Source: Phaeoceros laevis
Lineage: Eukaryota > Anthocerotophyta > Anthocerotopsida > Notothyladales
Reading direction: 5' to 3'
DNA length: 29,914 bases
Assembly (NCBI GenBank): GCA_049999765.1
Contig: JBNGIQ010003684.1
Coordinates: forward strand, 1-29,914
In this document: in pieces, positions 1-11,202 of the stretch
Layout of the letters: every line of letters starts with the position of its first letter
Numbering within the stretch: position 1 is the first letter of the stretch
Program-made: the position numbers and the translations under genes
Notes under the pieces: generated by a model
Told to the model about the DNA's origin: nothing
The model's database searches: none
The model's input: the letters and a program-made list of their open reading frames with translations, nothing else

Positions 1-152
1 CTCTAAAATCATTGCGATTGATAGTTAATTAAACACTGCAGCGGCTTCCCAACTTAAAAATCTCAAATCTCAAGCTTCAAAGACCTACTAACCGATACCA
101 ACATAGGTTGCAGACACACACAAGCACCATTTAGAAAAGTGACAGATCCTAC

Positions 153-1817
153 CTGCTCAGATTCTTTTCTTTTGCTCCCCCAAAGCAGCTTTTTCTTCTG
201 ATCAGCAGACATGACTCCAGCAACCCCGAGGTTCTTATTTACTGCAAACGGAGACAACAAACGTCAGACCCTAACACTAAAACTATCCTCACCACGAACT
301 AGGCTCAAAAGTTGAAACAGTCTTTTGTAGCAATGGGGTAAGGCAGTGACGATGGAACCCAGCTCACCCATCTCTGCTGCCTTCAGTGCAGCAAGCTTTG
401 CAATTGAGAGATCATTGTTCACGTCTGTAGAGGCGGCAGGTGTATCAGTCTTGAGATTTGCCTCGGGGCCCCACTTTGAGCTTTTTGACGACTTCGCTTC
501 GCCAACACTCTTCTTACTTTCAAGCTGTGGAGACGTGCTTTCAGCAGTTGGGGCGTGAGAAGTGCTTGCAATCTCCCCAGGTTCAACTGACTCGGGCCTG
601 GGAGTGTCATGTCGTACGTCTCCAACAACTGCCTTCAGTGGAGATGTTTTCCTTTCGACAGAGTGCTCGGACTTCAGACTACCATTTGCGTCTGAGTCTT
701 TGACACCCTCAACTGTAAGTTTCCCTTGTTTTTCTTCCTCCGGTTGGCCATCAAAGCACCCTGCCTGCATTTCTCCGTCAGTGGAAGTTGGGCCATTGTT
801 TCCTGCACGTCTGTCCCAGCCACTCCCACCGCCACAGGCATCCCTGTCCTGTTCTGATGACCTATTAAAATTCTCAGTTCCTTTTCCTGATCGTTCTGAG
901 CCTAAAGGCCTTCTGCTATGATGACCAAAGCCATGGTCTTCCCTCTCTCTTGGTCGCGTCTGCCGTCTAGAATCTGAAACTTGCCGGTGATGCTCTATTT
1001 CTCTGTTCTCCACTCGATCCCTTTGGTCCGATTTTTCCCTCACCCTATCCCTTAGAGGCTCATCCTGCCTTTCTCTGTTATCGTCGACATCTTTGTGCGA
1101 CCTATCACGGCGTCTCTCCCGATCCCTGTAGTCATCCCTGCCTTTCAGCTGCTCTTTTTCTCTGGGCCTGGCCTTCTCCACTTTGCTCCTATCCTTGTCC
1201 CTGTCTCGGTCGGCATCTGCATTCCTCCCCCAATCCCTCCCTCGTTCTCTGTCCCGATCTCGCTCCCTTTCTCGGGACCGGTCCCAAGCAGCCTCCCGAC
1301 CTGTTTCCCTATCCCTGTTCCGGTTCCTATCCCTCTCTCTGTCATGATCCTTGCCCCGCCTGCGATCAATGTTGCTACCTCTGTACCCCCTATCTTGGCT
1401 GCGATCATCAAATTTCCCATCTTGCCTCGATAGATAGTCAATCCGTGCTTCCCCATGCAAATCCCGTCCTGAATATGTCGAGTGGCTGCTGTTGCGGTCG
1501 TAGTGACCATATCCTCTCCGACTGTGGTCATGGTCGTCAGGCCTCGCCAAGCTGTCGTTTGCGGGTCCACGATGGGGTGCCCCCGATGGGCCAGGAGCAC
1601 TGTCCCCCTTCCTGAACCTACTCGGATCAGCATCCCTGTGACCATCATTCTCAGCATTCAGCCTCCGTTCTTTCTTAGAATGGTCGTGCGGTCGGGTTAT
1701 TCCCCCGTCACCTGCTGGAACGGCAGGAGATGCACTTCTGTCTCGCTTCCATCCACCTGGCAAAGGTGCAAAGCGAGATTCAGCTTCGGGACGCGACGAC
1801 AACAAGAACTCCGACAT
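153..1817 (-). CDS. RSRC2: RSRC2-like RD/RE-rich nuclear protein (5' part; 3' end outside window)
   Basis: Two exons are visible on the minus strand: 1817-368 and 241-153, joined in phase through GT (367-366) and AG (243-242). A further donor (GTAGGA) follows 153, so the last exon lies left of the window. Exon 1 encodes about 483 residues: a short N-terminus starting MSEFLLSSRP, a long low-complexity stretch of Arg-Asp/Arg-Glu dipeptides (about residues 150-330), then an acidic Ser/Thr/Pro-rich part. Exon 2 encodes GVAGVMSADQKKKLLWG, which matches the start of the SMAP (small acidic protein-like) C-terminal domain of arginine/serine-rich coiled-coil protein 2. RSRC2-type proteins are nuclear and linked to pre-mRNA processing; the exact role here is inference. 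The start is uncertain because an in-frame ATG at 2123 would add 102 residues, encoded by a CTG-repeat-bearing stretch that looks like leader. Family call fairly sure, start less so. Confidence 0.72.
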
Positions 1818-2488
1818 CTTTACCCTGCAAGGCACCTTTCTGAACCAGGGACAGAAATTCAATCCAGAGGAGTTCAGCCAACCCGAAGCAGCACGGCCAG
1901 CCAAATTCAACAGTCCGGGCACATTTGCGCAGATGCAGCAGAAGCAGCAGCAGCAGCACAGTGCGAGTAAATCCCTACCAGCAGGAGGAGGAGAAGGGGA
2001 CGTTGATGCCGAGGGGGAGCGGCGCCTGTAGTTGCGCTGCGAGGTATCGTGTGCAGGCTTCCGGAAGGCGGCACGCGGCTCACCTGGCCCTGGCGACAGG
2101 CCTGGGGATGAGGGGGCCTCCATCGCCGGCCAGCCTGCTCTCCTTCCGAATGCTATCTTTTCCTCTGGAACGATCCAGGCAAATGGGACGTGAAGACGAA
2201 AGCCTAACCAGAGCAAGCGCCAGGTAATCAGCAGGTTTCGGCACGTTTTACCTTCATCAACAGAGTGAAGGTTACTTCGCCCCCGCGGCTCGCCATCGTA
2301 CTAGACACTTTAGGAGGCAGGCACTGACAGGAAGTGTGTAATGTGATAGATGTTTATTGCCAAGATATTGTACACTTCTATGCCAAGATTGCTCCATTTC
2401 CACGGAACAAGGGCATCCACGTAGCCTGCTTCATAGAGCCCGAAGCATAATCTAAAAGCAAATGGCTTCGAGAACGGGCAAAGCGTTT
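1818..2488. other. Leader of the RSRC2-like gene and spacer to CCDA
   Basis: Positions 1818-2216 are open in the RSRC2 frame on the minus strand, with an ATG at 2123. They have unusual composition, including a Cys run from CTG triplets at 1959-1935, so most is probably 5' untranslated leader. About 270 bp between 2217 and the CCDA stop at 2489 must hold the RSRC2 promoter and the CCDA 3' untranslated region, since both genes are transcribed leftward. No clear TATA box or other element was recognised. Confidence 0.4.
1935..1959. repeat. CAG/CTG trinucleotide repeat, slightly interrupted
   Basis: The plus strand reads a run of CAG triplets interrupted by one GAAG step. On the minus strand it is a CTG run inside the probable leader (or possible N-terminal extension) of the RSRC2-like gene. 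It is short and could be length-polymorphic. Confidence 0.7.
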
Positions 2489-4451
2489 CTACAAGCTGAT
2501 GGACGAGTCAGGGAACACTCGGACAAGAAAGGTATACAGACCACCGCCTAGTAACAACGCTCCACTGCACAGTACAGAAAACACAAGAGCGTCACAAAAA
2601 AGGGGGCAGGGCTCAGGAGTGGCCCGGCAAAAAAACGATGGCTCACCTCGTGGGATTGACCCAAGCTGAATATTTTCGCAGAGCTAGTATTTGCTGCAAT
2701 GCAACCATGGACACGTCAATGAAAAAGGCTCCATTGCAGTGCAATATATGTGCTGCTAGAGTGAGGACTTTGGATTACCTGGAGTGCACCGGCGAAGGAG
2801 GCAGCTATGAGCAGAGGTGCGACATAACCTGTGGTGTAAGCTAAAAGTAAAGAGCCTCCAACAACTGGATCCTGCTCATACAGTTTTCAGCTCATCAAGT
2901 CAGAAGAGAATATGATGCTGATCGGAAGTGAGCATGCCACACCGGAAGCAAACTCCACAGTCAGCACTTGCCTGTGAAGCTGCCACGTAGCTTAGCAGGG
3001 TTGCCAGAACGGGTGTACTGCACGGGGATGCAGCCAAAGCGAAAGTCAGGCCCGCCAAATACGCTTGCGCACCTAAACAGTCACGGTTCATCAGAATAAA
3101 AGGCTTGTTCCTTGCGAGCACCGGACCAGGAATGAAGTGTCAACCATTCCTACGAGGACCAAGCCTTACTCGATGGAAGGCTGGCAGCTGCAGTCCGAGG
3201 ATCAAAGTCACCAAAAAATGACGGTAACTGCACCTCGACTACCTGCACAAGAGAAAAAGTTTAATCTTGAAGCCCCAGAGAGGCTGACAGAAAATGGCTG
3301 GGAACTGTCCAAAAAATTTACAAGGCCCACCTCCAACAGATTTAGGCCCATGATCATAGCCACACCAGATACCACTATAGGAAGGCCTTGTCCGATTTGA
3401 CCATAAGCTTTCCCCGCCAACGATGCTCCAACTCCAAGCAGGGCTAGGGTTGTTGCCAGACCAAGCGCAAAGGCAAAAGAATCCAGAAGCAGCTACCCAG
3501 ACCAAACTGTCAGTTTGCAGACAGATCAAGAACCTTAGCATGCAACCAGCAGCATCTCGTGCAACTTGAGAAACTCTAAACCCTAACCCTGAAAGCCAGT
3601 GACTGGACCAAAATGTCTTGCAGTGTCTGAAGCCGAGCCCAACCGAGAAAGGCTAACTAATTCTGCTGCAAGTTGATGTGGGCATCCCAAATTCTTCAGG
3701 AGCAACAGATGATGCAACTGATCTCATGGGATGCCAAGCTTACCGGCAAGCTCATAGAAGTTTGGTTCCAAGCAGCTCACCTGCGTCCGATCCTTTCCTG
3801 ACCCAGAAGCCCCTGCAGAAGCAGGTGACCAGCGAGTTAAGTCCTGGAGAAAGGTAGAGAAACTTAAATGGCACTATCGTCTTGCACAGGTAGGCAATGC
3901 CTACCGATGTATCCAAGGGTAAGAGGCAACACGCTGAGTGTACAAGGAGACAAGCTAGTCACCAGCCCCGCCCCGAATATCACCGCGGCGCTGCATTCAC
4001 CACGGCTTAGTGAACATACATTCCGTCAAGAACTCACTCAAAAGTGGAGCTGCCTCAAATTGCAAACCTGGCGGGACTAAGTTCGGTCAGTTGGAGCTGC
4101 ACCAGTTCCGTGGCCTGCTGCGACGCATTATACAGAAAATTGCTCAACGAGTCCCCCAGACCGGACGCCTCCGCCACTGTGGCTGTGAGATTGGCCACGT
4201 CCATCTGTACTCCTGCTGCCTGGGCCTGACTGACAGAGGACTATGAGGAAAAAATCTGCAGAGCTTCGCACAGAAATCCGCCAAGGGCACGACTCTACCA
4301 TATCCGCAAGCTGAAGGGCACCGTGAGCCACCAGCGAGGCTGTAGGTGCCAAAGCTGCCCGCTTTAACACTCCCCTGTTAGCAGGGAGACCCCATCCCCG
4401 AACACCTGGGCACCGGCTCAAGCACAAGCCGCTCGCCATAACCTGCGCCAT
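2489..4451 (-). CDS. CCDA: Thylakoid thiol-disulfide transporter CcdA (cytochrome c biogenesis)
   Basis: Ten minus-strand exons join in phase to a 326-residue protein: 4451-4299, 4225-4068, 3990-3905, 3812-3781, 3492-3331, 3242-3170, 3072-2972, 2871-2779, 2693-2647, 2564-2489. It is a DsbD/CcdA-family polytopic membrane protein. Exons 1-2 give a Ser/Arg/Ala-rich N-terminus suitable as a plastid transit peptide. Membrane segments then follow, with the two family cysteines in [11 protein letters not shown] (Cys120) and [14 protein letters not shown] (Cys239). [18 protein letters not shown] and the C-terminal [11 protein letters not shown] are typical of plant CCDA. In plants CcdA carries electrons from the stroma to the thylakoid lumen to keep apocytochrome hemes' cysteines reduced for cytochrome b6f assembly. 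Intron 7 (2971-2872) begins with GC in a perfect CAG|GCAAGT context. ATG 4451 was taken as the start; a second in-frame ATG is at 4439. The Arabidopsis protein, from memory, is of similar size. Confidence 0.93.
3578..3590 (+). promoter_or_regulatory. Telo-box-like sequence in CCDA intron 4
   Basis: The sequence AAACCCTAACCCT contains the plant telo-box AAACCCTAA. Telo-boxes occur near the 5' ends of many plant housekeeping genes. Here it lies inside intron 4 of CCDA (3780-3493), so a regulatory role is only possible. It could also be chance or a relic of telomeric-repeat insertion. Confidence 0.3.
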
Positions 4452-5300
4452 CCTACCTTTCTCGGCCACGGAATTGATCACATCGTAGGCTTCCAATGTT
4501 ACTGGCTAGATCCCACGGCTAGCAGTTGGCTTCGCGTAAACAACGCTAGTAGTAGAAACTTTAAAACCTGCGGCCTGCCCCTCTTAGTTTGAACGGCGTT
4601 TCAGAAACAAAACATTCGCATCCACAAACATGACATGAAGCAAAGTAACCATTCATAATTCATTGCCTCATCCGCACGGGGTTGTTGAGCGTTCAGGTCC
4701 GACCGCGGCTTCTCGGGCGCGACGTTTCCAGGCGCCGTTCCGGCTGGCCTGGTCAGCTTAGCTGAAGAGCAGTGCTGCGGTCGTTCCCCTCGCTCCTCCG
4801 CTTTGGAGCTTGCTGCCGTGCACTGTTCCTAGAGCGTGCACCCCTTGGTATTTTTAGCTTAAGCATGTGGATCAGCGGCGGCGCTGTCCTTGTAAGGAAC
4901 ACGTCGTTTTCGCAGTGGCGTGCGCTTACCAGCTGACAGCTGGTAAACCTGCACCCCTTTGGCGTCACCCAGTTGATGCCTTGGGGCTCTGAGATTGATC
5001 CAAAGAGGGGATGGAGGCCTAAGGAGGGGCAATTGCCTCTCCCGGCGATCAGGCACAGGTTTTGGATGGATCCGGCCTTTTGGTTGTAGGCCAATTGGCC
5101 AGAAGGAGGCGCGCTTAGGTTTGTGAGCCAAGGACACTGTATGTAGGGATGAGTCGCTTGCAGGAAACCGCTGGTGGCTTGTCGATCTCTATGGCTAACC
5201 TCCAGGCTTCAGATTTAGTACCTTGTACAGACCAGGGTTGTATAGGCGGAGGGAAGAGGAGGCGGTAAGATACACGCAGGCTGGGCAGGGTGAGGCGTTC
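4452..5300. promoter_or_regulatory. Divergent intergenic region CCDA / SKIP35
   Basis: These 849 bp separate the start codons of CCDA (leftward) and SKIP35 (rightward), so they must contain both promoters and both leaders. Overlapping short open frames occur on both strands, but none resembles a known protein. No TATA box consensus was found. The frame upstream of the SKIP35 ATG is open back to 5223 but has no ATG. Confidence 0.6.
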
Positions 5301-8114
5301 ATGGACGCAGTTGCAGTAGCTCCCATGGAGGAGGAGGATGAGGCCGCCGGGGACGCGGTGAGGCATGCATTCGAGTGTGATTTGGGCGTTTGTGGGGGCC
5401 GGCACAACATGGATCATCCTCACACCCCAGAGTGCGTAGCCAGCACCAGGGTGAGGGACAAGAGGGACTCGGCTCCTTCGAAGCAGAAGGAGATAGGGGA
5501 TGTTGAGGTCAAGGTTGTTGCTGAAAGGAAGGATGGAGAAGGGTGTAGCAATTTGCAGGTTGACAGTTTGCATGAGGTTAGCTTAAGGAGTCGGTGTGGA
5601 ACCAGAGACGATGCTGGACCGAGCGATAGGGTTTGGCCTGATGACGATGGTAACCGAGATGGAATCAGGGGTAATGCAGGGTGTAGGGATAAACTAGGCC
5701 AGAAGGAGAGACGGGAGGACGATGTTCGAGCAAGTCGGAGAGACAAGGCGGAAATTGGGCGATCATTTCAGCTTGCTGTCAGTGCGCATGATTGGCCCAT
5801 GGCTGAAAGTTTCATACCGTTGGCAGATTCACAGAGGCTGAACGATGGGTTGTGCATTGCCCTCGACTCCGTGTGGTTTCTGAGCACCAAGGAAGAGCTT
5901 TCCGCAGTGACGAGGTTGATTGAGAAGCTGCTTCAGGCTGGGGCTCAGGACTTCACCCGTGCAGCTCTTAGGACATCGTTCCTCGCGTCTTGTGTATCAG
6001 CCTGCAGAAGTCGCACGATGAGCTTGGCTGATACTGTCACGGTCATGGCACAAAGGTACGATTTCGAAGGTGAGGGTGGGGAGTTGGGCGATTGTGATGG
6101 GGAACATTGCAAACTTGCAATCTCATGGCTGAAATGGTTTTCCTGTAGCACCTGCTCAGGAAACACCCTGGCCCTGTCTGCAACTTTTGATGTTCCTTGT
6201 GTGCGGTAATGAGCTGATGATCATGAGAGATAGGATGGACTGATTGCTGGCTTATCATCTGTAGGAGAGAAGGTTTCCTGATTCAATTACTGTGTAATTA
6301 GCTCTGTCGGAATCATTTTGGTGGTGGAAGCTTGATGTGAAGGCTTCCAGGTAAAGCATACATTGACCAACGGTGGTTTCGGTTTGAAGATCCCAAAGCC
6401 GGCATTCATGCTCATGCTTCTGGAGCAGAATCTGATGGACACCATATGTGAGCTTATTGTGTAGGTTACGGGAACGGCTGCAAGAGTGTAATGGGGATGA
6501 GGTACTGAAGGCTGAGGCTGCAGCAAAGGTGCAAAGATTTACAGAGTGGGCACTAAAGTGCATTGGCTCTCATTCTCGTGGAAGGGGTAAGGGTGATGGA
6601 GACGGCGTAATACAAAGCTCTGCAAATGAGTCACGCCTACAGCTGACAGCTTTCAAGAGGTTTTTGGAGCTCGCTGGGGATAGATTGACAGCAAAGGATT
6701 ACACTGAAGCCTTTGATGCAGCTTGTTTTCCCCTTACTTTGTTTTCCAGTGCAATCGATCCTGGATGGGCTAGTGGGATAGCAGCAAGTGCAATGCAGGG
6801 TTTGTTAGGTTTGCTCGTGGAGGGAGGTGCAGACAATGTGAACCAATGCTTCCTTGAGGCTGCTCGGTTTGGGAGCACCGAGCTTGTTCGAATCCTGCTA
6901 CAGGTGAGGATTGTCTGTGTGACATGCCTTTGCCCCTTGTTTAGAATTCTGGTACAGGGTGGAGTTATTCAAAGTATGGACTGTACATAGAGCATCTGAC
7001 TAGAATTGGGTTTGTTTGCTGAGGGATCCAACCTGTTAATCTCAGGTAAGGTTGACGATATGATGTCGCCATCAGCATTGACCCTCGATTCAGAACAGAT
7101 GGCATATTCTTGACCACTTGTTTAGTCTTTGCTGGTGCAGGTTCGGACCAAAAATGGGAAGAAGTTGTGTGCGTTCAGCTATTGGTGCATGTCATGTCAC
7201 CTGTCTAGCATGTGCAGAGGAAAACATAGAATTAACTGGCAATAGAGGCATAACAATAATCGTGTGTTTATTTGCAGATTGCGCGGCAAAACAATGTGGA
7301 GTTGGATGTAGACTTAGCTTTGGGATTTGCTTCACATTATGGGAAAATTGGCACTATGGAGTGCTTAGTCGATGAAGGAGATGCTGAGGCCTTTTTGGGA
7401 CCTTTGATGAGAGCTGCAGAGAGGGGGAGCATGCAGGTAGTCCGGTGGTTTGTAGAGAGGGGGTGCAAGGACATGGAACTATGTCTTGCACTCACTGCAG
7501 CCGCATCAAGCAGCAGAGTTGATATTGCAGCCTACTTACTCGGTCATGTGCCCAGGCACGTTCTGCAAACTCTCAGTGCAGAGATATTAAAAGCAGCTGG
7601 AGAGAGGAGTGGCGGTTCCTTGAAAGGCATAGCCTTTTTGCTTCAAGCCGACTTTCTGAATAACTCTGAGGCGACCTACAAGATCGCTGACAGTATTGCG
7701 AAATCAGATGACGAAGCTATCACTCCTGAATTGAGGGCATTTTTGCAAGAAGAATGGTCGGAGGAAGCCTTCTTGCGTGGTCGCTTACTTGGGCAAGCTC
7801 ATCATCTCAATGTGATGAGGGCATTGAAGAGAGGGTCATCACCTTTGCATTTACAGGAGCTTCCTCTGCAGTTGCAAGTAACCGTCGCCTATCTCCCACT
7901 GTACAAGGAATGTATGGCCGCTAATGGGGTCATTCTTTGCCAGTGGCTACGGGGTCAGCTGGTAGAGGCAGCTCTACGACTCAACGCTGCGCACTTGTGC
8001 TCGGCTGAAGAAATCTTTCTGAAGTACAGCAAAAGGGCTCTTCTAGCGATCTTAGAATCACGCCTGCCAGGGTTCTTACTGGCTGGGAGTGGTAGTGCAA
8101 ATAGCACTGGATGA
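5301..8114 (+). CDS. SKIP35: SKP1-interacting partner 35 (SKIP35), ankyrin-like repeat protein
   Basis: Three exons (5301-6055, 6465-6903, 7278-8114) join in phase to 676 residues. The junctions are CAAAG|GTACG...TGTAG|G and CTACAG|GTGAGG...TTGCAG|A. The first ~165 residues are a poorly conserved, charged region. The rest closely follows plant SKIP35 as I remember it, with blocks such as DFTRAALRTSFLASCVSAC, RERLQECNGDEVLKAEA, FDAACFPLTLFSS, GGADNVNQCFLEAARFGS, LMRAAERGSMQVVRWFVERG and EILKAAGERSGGSL. Degenerate ankyrin-type helix pairs run from about residue 370 to 520. SKIP35 was found in Arabidopsis as a partner of the SCF adaptor SKP1; it has no F-box, and its biochemical role is unknown. 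It is longer than Arabidopsis SKIP35, mainly at the N-terminus. ATG 5301 is the first in-frame ATG; 5325 is an alternative. It is convergent with TAF15. Confidence 0.93.
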
Positions 8115-8565
8115 CCTTGCGCTAGGTGTTGTGATGCGTGGCCTCATTTATGTCCAGCAAAGTGAAATCTTAACCATCTGCTCTTCGCCCCAAGAGCAGA
8201 TAAAAATCAGATTATTTGTACAGCGCGGATGTGCATGTTACCTCCTTAGCTTATCAGTGGCGTTTAATTTGAGTGAGAGGCATTAAGAAAGAGAAGAGAA
8301 GCATCCACGGTCCAATCCCGACACGAGAAGAGGTAGAGTGGAGTGTGACAAGAACTTCCAGAGAAAGTTCATGCCGCACACAGCAGGGAAATATGCAAAG
8401 AAGTCTGAACATGTCGATCGAACGCTTAAGTTGAGTGCCGAGGAACCGAAAAACCCTCGAAACTCATGAGGTCTGCCAGCGGTACTCTAGTTGTGCCAAA
8501 GCACATGTTAAGTAGCCTCCAACCTATGAAACTATTTGGCGCGGGAGCTGGCGGGCAGACAAATA
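8115..8565. other. Convergent 3' spacer SKIP35 / TAF15
   Basis: These 451 bp hold the 3' untranslated regions of two genes facing each other. No additional gene, RNA or repeat was recognised. Confidence 0.5.
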
Positions 8566-10689
8566 CTATTCAAGAAACCTGTCACGCTCTCGGACACGTA
8601 ATCTGTCTCTAGCTCCATCTCGCTCTGTATCATAGTCCCGGGCCCGGTGATTTCCCCTATCCCTATCTCGATCTTGCTCGCGGTCCCTGTGCCTGTCTCT
8701 ATCCTTGACCCTTCCTCTATCTCTCTCCTGGTCCCGACTCCAATCTCTTTCTTTGCTCCGATCCCTATCTCTGCTTCGGTCTCTCTCTCTGTAAGTGTCC
8801 CGATCAGTATGCTTACCACGCTCAGAATCATGCCACGCACGATCTCTTTCAGGTCTCTCTCTGTCTCTGCCACGATCCTTCTCCATCTCGTTGTCAAACT
8901 CGCCATCTTCGTAAACACGGTGCCCATTCCTTCCTTCCTCGTGTTTCCCACTGATGTCTGTAACCCGATCCCTTTCCCAGTCACTTTCTTTACCACCTCT
9001 GTCCTTGCTCCTTTCCTTATGTTTGCCTGGTTCAACAACACCAAGTTCCTCTTTTTCCCAACCTGCCTTTCCAACCCCGGTGACCACCTGCTGGTTCTGC
9101 ACCTCTCCTTGTTTGATCTTCACGCGGAACTTCTTCTTCAGATTGCCAAACTCGTCATACATTTCTCCATCATCCTGGAGAAATCCAAAGCTGGGTCAAA
9201 CTGGACAAGCACAACAGCGAGAAACACACAAGCTACACTAGCTTAACTCGAAGTAATGAGATCTCCCATCCTACCTCTTCTAATTCCTTCCGTCTACGTC
9301 TCGTTTCCTCAATCTCCGCTTCATCAAACTCCTTGTATCCTCCAGCTCTTCCTTCTCTGGGATTAAAGAACGAAGTCTTACATTATTTTGCCGATGTGTC
9401 CAAAATTTGTCAGGAATGAACTTGCTCAAGTCAACTATAAGTAGCTTAGACTCAACGGTACCGAGCTAAGCTAGAATTATTGGACAAATTGATGATTCCC
9501 ACCTCACACCACCTTCATTGTGGCCAGGTTTTGTTGTGTTGCAAATATTGCATTTTGTGCGCTTTGCCCAATTGATATTACCGCACCTGTACCAAAAACC
9601 ACAGCAGAGCAGCTCTGAGAGGTCGATGAATAAAACCCAAATGGCTGTAGAAAGCCTACAAGGCATAGAGCGGCACAAACGATACTAAGGAGAAACAGAT
9701 GTTCCTCACATCGGGCAGTTCCAATCATTTGGGCCAAACAGCCCTGGTGGACCTCCAGGTCCCCGTGCACCACGACCAGCCCCCTCGGCTGTCTGTGCTC
9801 CTCGCCCTCTGCCTCGACCTCCTCCGTTCCCTCCACCAGGACCACCAGATGGGCGTGCACTCCCACACCGATTGCACACTCCTCGGAAGGCAAAGTTTAT
9901 ATTTGCACAGCTACACATAAGCCCATATCAGAATAGGTGCAGGGCTCAGATCAAACTCGGAGGTGCAAGCATACTCTGAACGACAAACGCTTCATCACTT
10001 TCAAATCTTTCCCGCAAACACATCAGGGTTAAAGGAGAATCTTTGAGCTGCTCACCAAAGTCGTCACAGACCTTGGATTTGGACATGGCCAATCCCCCTC
10101 CTGCTGCCAAGCCTTCGCACCAGGCTCCCCGCGGCCCCGGCCTCTGCCTAACCCTGCAACGGCTCCCATGTCCCCTGTCATCTGCGGGTCAGCCTCGGCC
10201 TCCATTTCCGCAGGCTCTTCTACTCCAACTTGCGTTGGCTCAGCCGATTCCTTGTGCTTCGATTCTGCAATTGAAACACATATTATCCTGCCATGAAAAT
10301 CTTTGCTGTTGAACCAATCGACTGCCGCTGATGCAGCATGCGGATCCTCATATGTTACTGTTGCATCCCCCTTCGGTTCGTTGGTTGCCTTGTCTCGGTA
10401 GATCCAGATCTTAGGGCGGCCTGTCCGTTTGTCTTTCTGCGAAGGTTCCGACAAACAAAGGCTTTCTGTCAGCATCAAACTCACACGCGCATGGCACGAA
10501 GTAGTAATCGGATTGCTTATGGTAATGAGAATGTACCGAAGCTGCGGGGCAGAAACAGGTTTGGAGACCTACCTTGATCAGACCGATCTGCCCGAAATGC
10601 TCAGCCAGAAGCATTTCATCAGTGCCGGGAGGAAGGTTGCTGACATAGATCACATTGACAGGCGATGGACTCGCACCAAAGCCTGTCAT
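8566..10689 (-). CDS. TAF15: TFIID-associated factor TAF15 (RRM, two RanBP2 zinc fingers, RD-rich tail)
   Basis: Six exons on the minus strand (10689-10573, 10436-10072, 9910-9710, 9586-9503, 9356-9275, 9174-8566) join in phase to 485 residues. Residues about 13-95 are an RRM (VIYVSNLPPGTDE... DATVTYEDPHAA... DFHGRIICVSIAESK). An RGRGRG spacer follows. Zinc finger 1 has W155, C157, C162, C173, C176 and zinc finger 2 has W224, C226, C229, C240, C243, both of the RanBP2 W-C-C-C-C type. Next come the conserved block EMYDEFGNLKKKFRVK and GKAGWEKEELG, and about 150 residues of Arg-Asp/Arg-Glu repeats ending at the stop. Domain order and linker sequences match plant TAF15 (FET-like family). It is expected to be a nuclear RNA-binding protein tied to transcription. 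Intron 2 has a weak donor (AG|GTCTGT), supported because it alone restores the C162 half of the finger. Confidence 0.94.
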
Positions 10690-10934
10690 AGTAAACGTAT
10701 GCGGTGGCCACCATGCAAGCAGGTCGCTGGCTGCAGAAGCGCGAGGAGGGTGCCGCTATTGCAGGACAGCTTGCTGGTCAGGATTCTCCAGTCGGCACTA
10801 CAACGAGGGACTCGTCAAGCGTGTATGTAACTTACTGTACCCTAAGGGCCTTGGGAAAGAAGCCCTAAGGGGCGGAACATTTGGTCCAAAGGATAAAGTT
10901 TTGTAACCTATATAATTGTGGCAAATAATATGCT

Positions 10935-10944
10935 CTATATATAG
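10935..10944. promoter_or_regulatory. Possible TATA box for TAF15
   Basis: CTATATATAG is a palindromic near-perfect plant TATA-box consensus, 246 bp upstream of the TAF15 start codon on the minus strand. It would imply a leader of about 210 bp. The surrounding AT-richness makes a chance match possible. Confidence 0.3.
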
Positions 10945-11202
10945 AAACCAGACTAGTGATCTGGGTTAAAGGGTTTTAATAGATGACCATTGACCACACC
11001 TACCATGCCTGATATGATAAATAGTGTGTATGTGATTGTGACTCATTCATATGGGGCTAAGAAGAAGAAATCTTGTTAATTTTTTATACTCATTTTGTTT
11101 ACAATCTCTTCAATAATCCAAGAACTTTTCTCTCTCCTTGGCTCTCTTCAAATTTTTATTAGTTTCTCCTTTAGAGGCATGTGCCCAACTGCATTCTAGA
11201 CG

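Noticed and set aside
1095-1970. Long plus-strand open frames opposite the RSRC2-like exon
   Set aside because: They are antisense shadows of the Arg-Asp repeat coding strand (runs of Pro/Ile/Ser/Val); the minus strand matches the RSRC2 family and has splice-linked SMAP sequence.
2638-2844. 68-codon plus-strand frame
   Set aside because: Lies over CCDA exons 8 and 9 and their intron on the other strand; no similarity.
3239-3541. Separate 100-codon minus-strand frame overlapping CCDA exon 5
   Set aside because: Out of frame with the conserved CcdA sequence; the correct frame is [11 protein letters not shown].
8647-9246. 199-codon plus-strand frame opposite the TAF15 tail
   Set aside because: Low-complexity antisense of the RD-rich tail; the minus strand gives a complete TAF15.
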